From Chloroflexota bacterium (lineage in GTDB: Bacteria > Chloroflexota > Limnocylindria > Limnocylindrales > CSP1-4), in assembly GCA_027364875.1 (NCBI GenBank), contig DAHXON010000003.1:22660-86659 (forward strand): a DNA stretch of 64,000 nucleotides, given 5' to 3'. Shown here one piece after another: positions 61,074-64,000 of the stretch (its first letter is position 1; the number at the start of each line of letters is the position of its first letter). Both the position numbers and the translations under genes were made by a program. The notes below the pieces were generated by a model that was not told the DNA's origin, did no database searches, and was given only the letters and a program-made list of their open reading frames with translations.

Positions 61074-63170
61074 CTATTTGGCGTCGCTCGAATTGACCGC
61101 CGCGCTGGAGAACCTGGTCCTGGACCGTCCGGCCGGCGCCGGCGAGGGCCGCGGCGCTTGAGGGGGACTAGACGTTCCTGCCGCCTCTTGGGCCTGCCTT
61201 TGTGGCAGGCGCCGATCCGTCGCTGCGTTCAACAGGATGCTGATCATCGACGAGTAGTTGAACACCGCGCGCATCAAGTAGTAGGGGACGTACTGCGGTT
61301 CCAGCCGAAGAGTCGTGACTGTGAGACCCCGTACGGCGTCGGCCAGGGGCATCAGGAGAAGCAGGCCGCCGCCGCTGTGTGTGAGCGCCATGCGCCCTAA
61401 CCCGGCCCCGTCCGCCCGCCATTGATCCAGGGCGAATTCGAGCGTATCGCCAAAGCGGTGGATTACGATGGTCTTCCTGGAAACGCCCATGTGAACGCCG
61501 GCGCGCCTGAGGCGCCACCTCAGGTCGATGTCTTCCCCAGAGAGGAAGGAGGCGTCGAGCGGATAGGCCAGCAGCGTCTCCCGCCGGAAGATAGTCGCCA
61601 TGACGCCCAGCCAGAAGCGGCTCCGGCCGGTGTTGTGGTGGCGCGCAAGCGCTCGCCCCCAGTACCCGGGTCCCGAGGTGCTGTGCAGTCCCGCCTGAAG
61701 TGCCGAGTAGCCGCCGCTCCGGAACTCGGTCAGCAGAGCCGCGAGTGCGCCGTCCGGAAGGACGATGTCCGCATCGATCAGGGCGATGAACTCGGATGTG
61801 GCTTCGTGGACGCCCATCATCCGTGCAGTCGCGACCCCTCGTCCGCCATCGCTCAGGACGCGGACCCCATGGCGCCCGACGAGGTCGAGAGTTCGGTCCG
61901 TCGAGCAGCCGTCTACGACGATTATCTCCGCTGGTGCGGAAGCCACCACAGAGGCCAGGCAATCCTCGATCACGCCCTCTGCGTTCCGGACCGGTATGAC
62001 GACGGAAAGGGGCAATCGGCCGGGCACGGGCTCGGCGGTGACGCGCGGGGCCGTGGACGTGACTGAGGTCAACGCCAACCCCCGTCGCGTTTCCCGAGCG
62101 ACGGGTTTCGCGGAACTGGCTCTGCCGTGGTCTTCGCCGGCGATCGGTTCCTGGCGGCGATGTCTGGCCTGGTGTCGACGGGATGGCCAGGGTTGAAGCC
62201 CCATGAACCGGAACACCCACTCGACGTCCGTTCTGACGATGGCGGCGATCACCCCCAAAACGGCAATCGCGCGAACCTCCCGCCGGTGGGCGAAAAGGAG
62301 ACGGCGCCATACTCCCATCGCCTGGCTCCACCGCCCCTCCAGCAGCCCGAGTCGCGCCTGACGAACGGCCTGGACCTCACCCTGGTCAGCCGGCCGGCGC
62401 TCGATCGTCCGCTGCAGAGACGACAGAACGTCTGGGGCAAGGCGCCCACGTGCCTCGTCCGTAATCGCTTGAATGTAGGCGGTCTGATCGACGACCGGCT
62501 CCAGAAGGCTGGTCGTCGTCCATTGCCTCGCATGGGTCCGGCGGTAGCCGACGGTCTTGGGACATCGCGCGAACTTGCCCGCGGTTGCGAGCCGGAGCCA
62601 CGTCGGGTGGTCGACGTAAGGTACGCCCTCCGGCTGCAGGAACCCGCCCGTGTCTACCAGCGTCTGGCGGCGCACCATCACGGTCGGGGATATGAGGAAG
62701 TTGAGGTCGGCCAGAGCCGGGAGAATGGAACCGACGGGCTCGTTCCTCGCGATCCGGCCGCGGGGAGAGTAGCTGCACCGTGCGTAGACGCAGCCAAACT
62801 GGTCCATCAGCCCGGCCAGGCCGTACGTGAGAACCACGTCCGGGTCGTCAAAGAGGGGCAGCTGATCTTCCAGCTTCGTTCGAGGCCAGGCGTCGTCACC
62901 TTCGAGGATGGCGACGAAGGGACTCGTGGCATGCTCGAGCGCAAGAGCGTATGCGCTGCCCAGGCCCACTATCCCCTGATGCGCTCGACGCAGGACGGTG
63001 ATCCGCGGGTCATGTATGGATTCCGCGATCTCTGCCGTCCCGTCCGTGGAGCCGTCGTCGACGATGATCATCTCCCAGTCCTGCATCGTCTGGGCCAGGA
63101 CACTACCTATGCAGTGCTCGATGAACGCCGCATGCTGATAGGTCGGGGTCACAACGGTGGTTCTGGCCAT
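61074..63170 (-). CDS. Two-domain GT2-family glycosyltransferase
   Basis: 698 aa from MARTTVVTPTYQ. The first GT-A domain (residues 1-230) has VVTPTYQHAAFIEHCI, MIIVDDGSTDGT and ILEGDDAWPRTKLEDQ; the second (about 390-610) has LPLSVVIPVRNAEGVI, EIIVVDGCSTDRT, IALIDADIVLPDG and SGEDIDLRWRLRRAG. The DxD-like and acidic base positions are present in both. A basic linker of about 60 residues joins them, and hydrophobic segments near residue 300 and 630 suggest membrane association. It probably builds a surface polysaccharide, together with the flippase gene upstream on the same strand. Confidence 0.88.
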   Translation of the reverse strand: MARTTVVTPTYQHAAFIEHCIGSVLAQTMQDWEMIIVDDGSTDGTAEIAESIHDPRITVLRRAHQGIVGLGSAYALALEHATSPFVAILEGDDAWPRTKLEDQLPLFDDPDVVLTYGLAGLMDQFGCVYARCSYSPRGRIARNEPVGSILPALADLNFLISPTVMVRRQTLVDTGGFLQPEGVPYVDHPTWLRLATAGKFARCPKTVGYRRTHARQWTTTSLLEPVVDQTAYIQAITDEARGRLAPDVLSSLQRTIERRPADQGEVQAVRQARLGLLEGRWSQAMGVWRRLLFAHRREVRAIAVLGVIAAIVRTDVEWVFRFMGLQPWPSRRHQARHRRQEPIAGEDHGRASSAKPVARETRRGLALTSVTSTAPRVTAEPVPGRLPLSVVIPVRNAEGVIEDCLASVVASAPAEIIVVDGCSTDRTLDLVGRHGVRVLSDGGRGVATARMMGVHEATSEFIALIDADIVLPDGALAALLTEFRSGGYSALQAGLHSTSGPGYWGRALARHHNTGRSRFWLGVMATIFRRETLLAYPLDASFLSGEDIDLRWRLRRAGVHMGVSRKTIVIHRFGDTLEFALDQWRADGAGLGRMALTHSGGGLLLLMPLADAVRGLTVTTLRLEPQYVPYYLMRAVFNYSSMISILLNAATDRRLPQRQAQEAAGTSSPPQAPRPSPAPAGRSRTRFSSAAVNSSDAK

Positions 63171-63381
63171 CAACGGACTCCGGATCGAGAGTGCGCATCG
63201 GCTGGCCCCTCTTGGGCGATGCGCGCGGGCCCATCTTGAACCATCAACGGCACGAATGTTGATAGCGCCAGACGAGGTCGATCAGGCCTGCTGCGTTCCG
63301 GACCGGTATCGCCGGCGGTAGAGGCAGTCTCGAGGGCACCGGCTCGGGCCCGGGCCTGGTGGGCACTCGCGGAGATGCCGT

Positions 63382-64000
63382 TCATTCGGGCGGCCTCCCG
63401 GGAACCGCACTCGCGCCGGCACCCGTCGCCTGCGGAACGGGCTCGCTCTCAGCCGTCGATGCTTGTCGAGCGTCACGCAGTAGCGGAGCGATCTGAGTGA
63501 CGAACGCGACCAGCGCCACCGCGGCCTGCCCAACGAGGAAAGCGGCGCCGACGCCGGCTATCCCCATCGCCGGCAAGAAGATGACCGCCAGAGCCACGAA
63601 CGAAACGGCTTCGGCGGCCTGGATCCAGAAGAGCAGGAGGAGCTGGCGCCTGGCCCGAGCCACCCCGAGGCACACCGCGTTGACGCCGTTCGGGAGGAGG
63701 CCCAGAGCGAGGAGTCGCAGGACCGTGGCCCCTTCGTCGGAATAGGCTCTTCCGAATATCTCGAGAATCCAGGGGGCAAAGATCACGATCACGATCACGA
63801 GCGGCAGTTCCAGACCCACGAGGAGTCTGAGCATCCGGCGCGTGGCCAGCCCTACTTCCGCCGGCCCCCCCGCGCCCTCGACGCTCAAGGAAATTGCCAT
63901 GTTCAGAGAGAACATCATGATCGAATAGGCGACGGTCCAGGCGATGTAGAAGTAGGCGCTGGCGCTGGCGCCAGACGTGGTCAGAACGATCAAAGGGAGT
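63382..64000 (-). CDS. Polysaccharide flippase (Wzx/MATE-like), partial
   Basis: C-terminal part of a membrane protein that continues beyond the window; the track Met at 63993 is internal. Six or more hydrophobic segments (FYIAWTVAYSIMMFSLNMAISLSVEG, MLRLLVGLELPLVIVIVIFAPWILEIFG, LRLLALGLLPNGVNAVCLGVARAR) match the second half of oligosaccharide flippases of the MOP superfamily. It would move lipid-linked sugar units across the membrane, in line with the neighbouring glycosyltransferase. A polar Ala/Pro-rich tail ends the protein. Confidence 0.82.
   Translation of the reverse strand, partial: LPLIVLTTSGASASAYFYIAWTVAYSIMMFSLNMAISLSVEGAGGPAEVGLATRRMLRLLVGLELPLVIVIVIFAPWILEIFGRAYSDEGATVLRLLALGLLPNGVNAVCLGVARARRQLLLLFWIQAAEAVSFVALAVIFLPAMGIAGVGAAFLVGQAAVALVAFVTQIAPLLRDARQASTAESEPVPQATGAGASAVPGRPPE

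Noticed and set aside
1-64000. CRISPR arrays, insertion sequences and rRNA genes
   Set aside because: No regularly spaced repeats, no transposase with terminal repeats and no rRNA sequence were seen.

Overview
The window is about 64 kb of GC-rich bacterial DNA with tight gene packing, GTG and TTG starts, many 1-4 bp overlaps and clear GGAGG-type ribosome binding sites. The gene mix points to a soil or freshwater Chloroflexota (Limnocylindria/Ellin-type) or an actinobacterium-like lineage: secreted beta-helix proteins with Pro/Thr/Ser linkers, an F420-type oxidoreductase, an MMPL exporter, an EXLDI protein beside a Drr-like ABC exporter, and a HEAT-type protein with a CSLCRE motif. This placement is inference; there is no rRNA or other phylogenetic marker gene to settle it.

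Chromosomal part 1 (1-34.8 kb) is mostly metabolism and export. A divergent APC permease and a DeoR-led operon (DeoR, BtpA/SgcQ, metallophosphoesterase, FGGY kinase, TIM-barrel isomerase) look like a small sugar or polyol pathway. A PsuK-like PfkB kinase and PsuG form a pseudouridine degradation pair. Then come a secreted beta-helix protein, a large hybrid histidine kinase with its response regulator, DUF421, an MMPL exporter with a MarR regulator, a thioesterase, OsmC, a second large beta-helix protein, an XRE-cupin regulator divergent from an NADP/F420-type oxidoreductase, a secreted DNRLRE-phosphoesterase, a C39-like lipoprotein, a tryptophanase-family PLP enzyme, a DHA2 MFS exporter divergent from MarR, and an EXLDI-ABC exporter operon. 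Several divergent promoters carry readable inverted repeats.

Part 2 (35-39.6 kb) is a worn accessory strip next to the island: a BNR-repeat protein, two apparent gene fragments, a Fic protein preceded by two tandem 41-bp inverted-repeat units, and an AbiEi/AbiEii toxin-antitoxin pair.

Part 3 (39,642-60,942) is a 21.3-kb integrative element in the 3' end of tRNA-Gly(CCC). It is bounded by a 17-bp identical core, and a probable tRNA terminator is stranded on the far side. The cargo is a standalone FtsH-type M41 protease with two small unknown genes, an excisionase-like HTH protein, a GIY-YIG/DUF4357 protein, a type I restriction-modification operon (hsdR-hsdM-hsdS) with a fourth gene resembling an HD domain that has lost its HD pair, a giant sacsin-like GHKL ATPase with DUF3883, an unknown protein overlapping a DUF488 gene tail to tail, and a module of serine recombinases. 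The most unusual feature is that the integrase reading frame crosses the attachment site. Joining the two ends as in the excised circle gives a 60-bp attP with perfect 16-bp inverted arms. It also fuses the integrase in frame to a start-less ORF at the opposite end, giving a predicted 866-aa protein. In the integrated state the integrase instead ends with 15 codons read from the tRNA. A resolvase domain whose catalytic serine is alanine and a recombinase domain without a resolvase domain would flank the fused gene in the circle.

Part 4 (61-64 kb) returns to chromosomal surface-polysaccharide genes: a two-domain GT2 glycosyltransferase and a flippase that runs off the end of the window.
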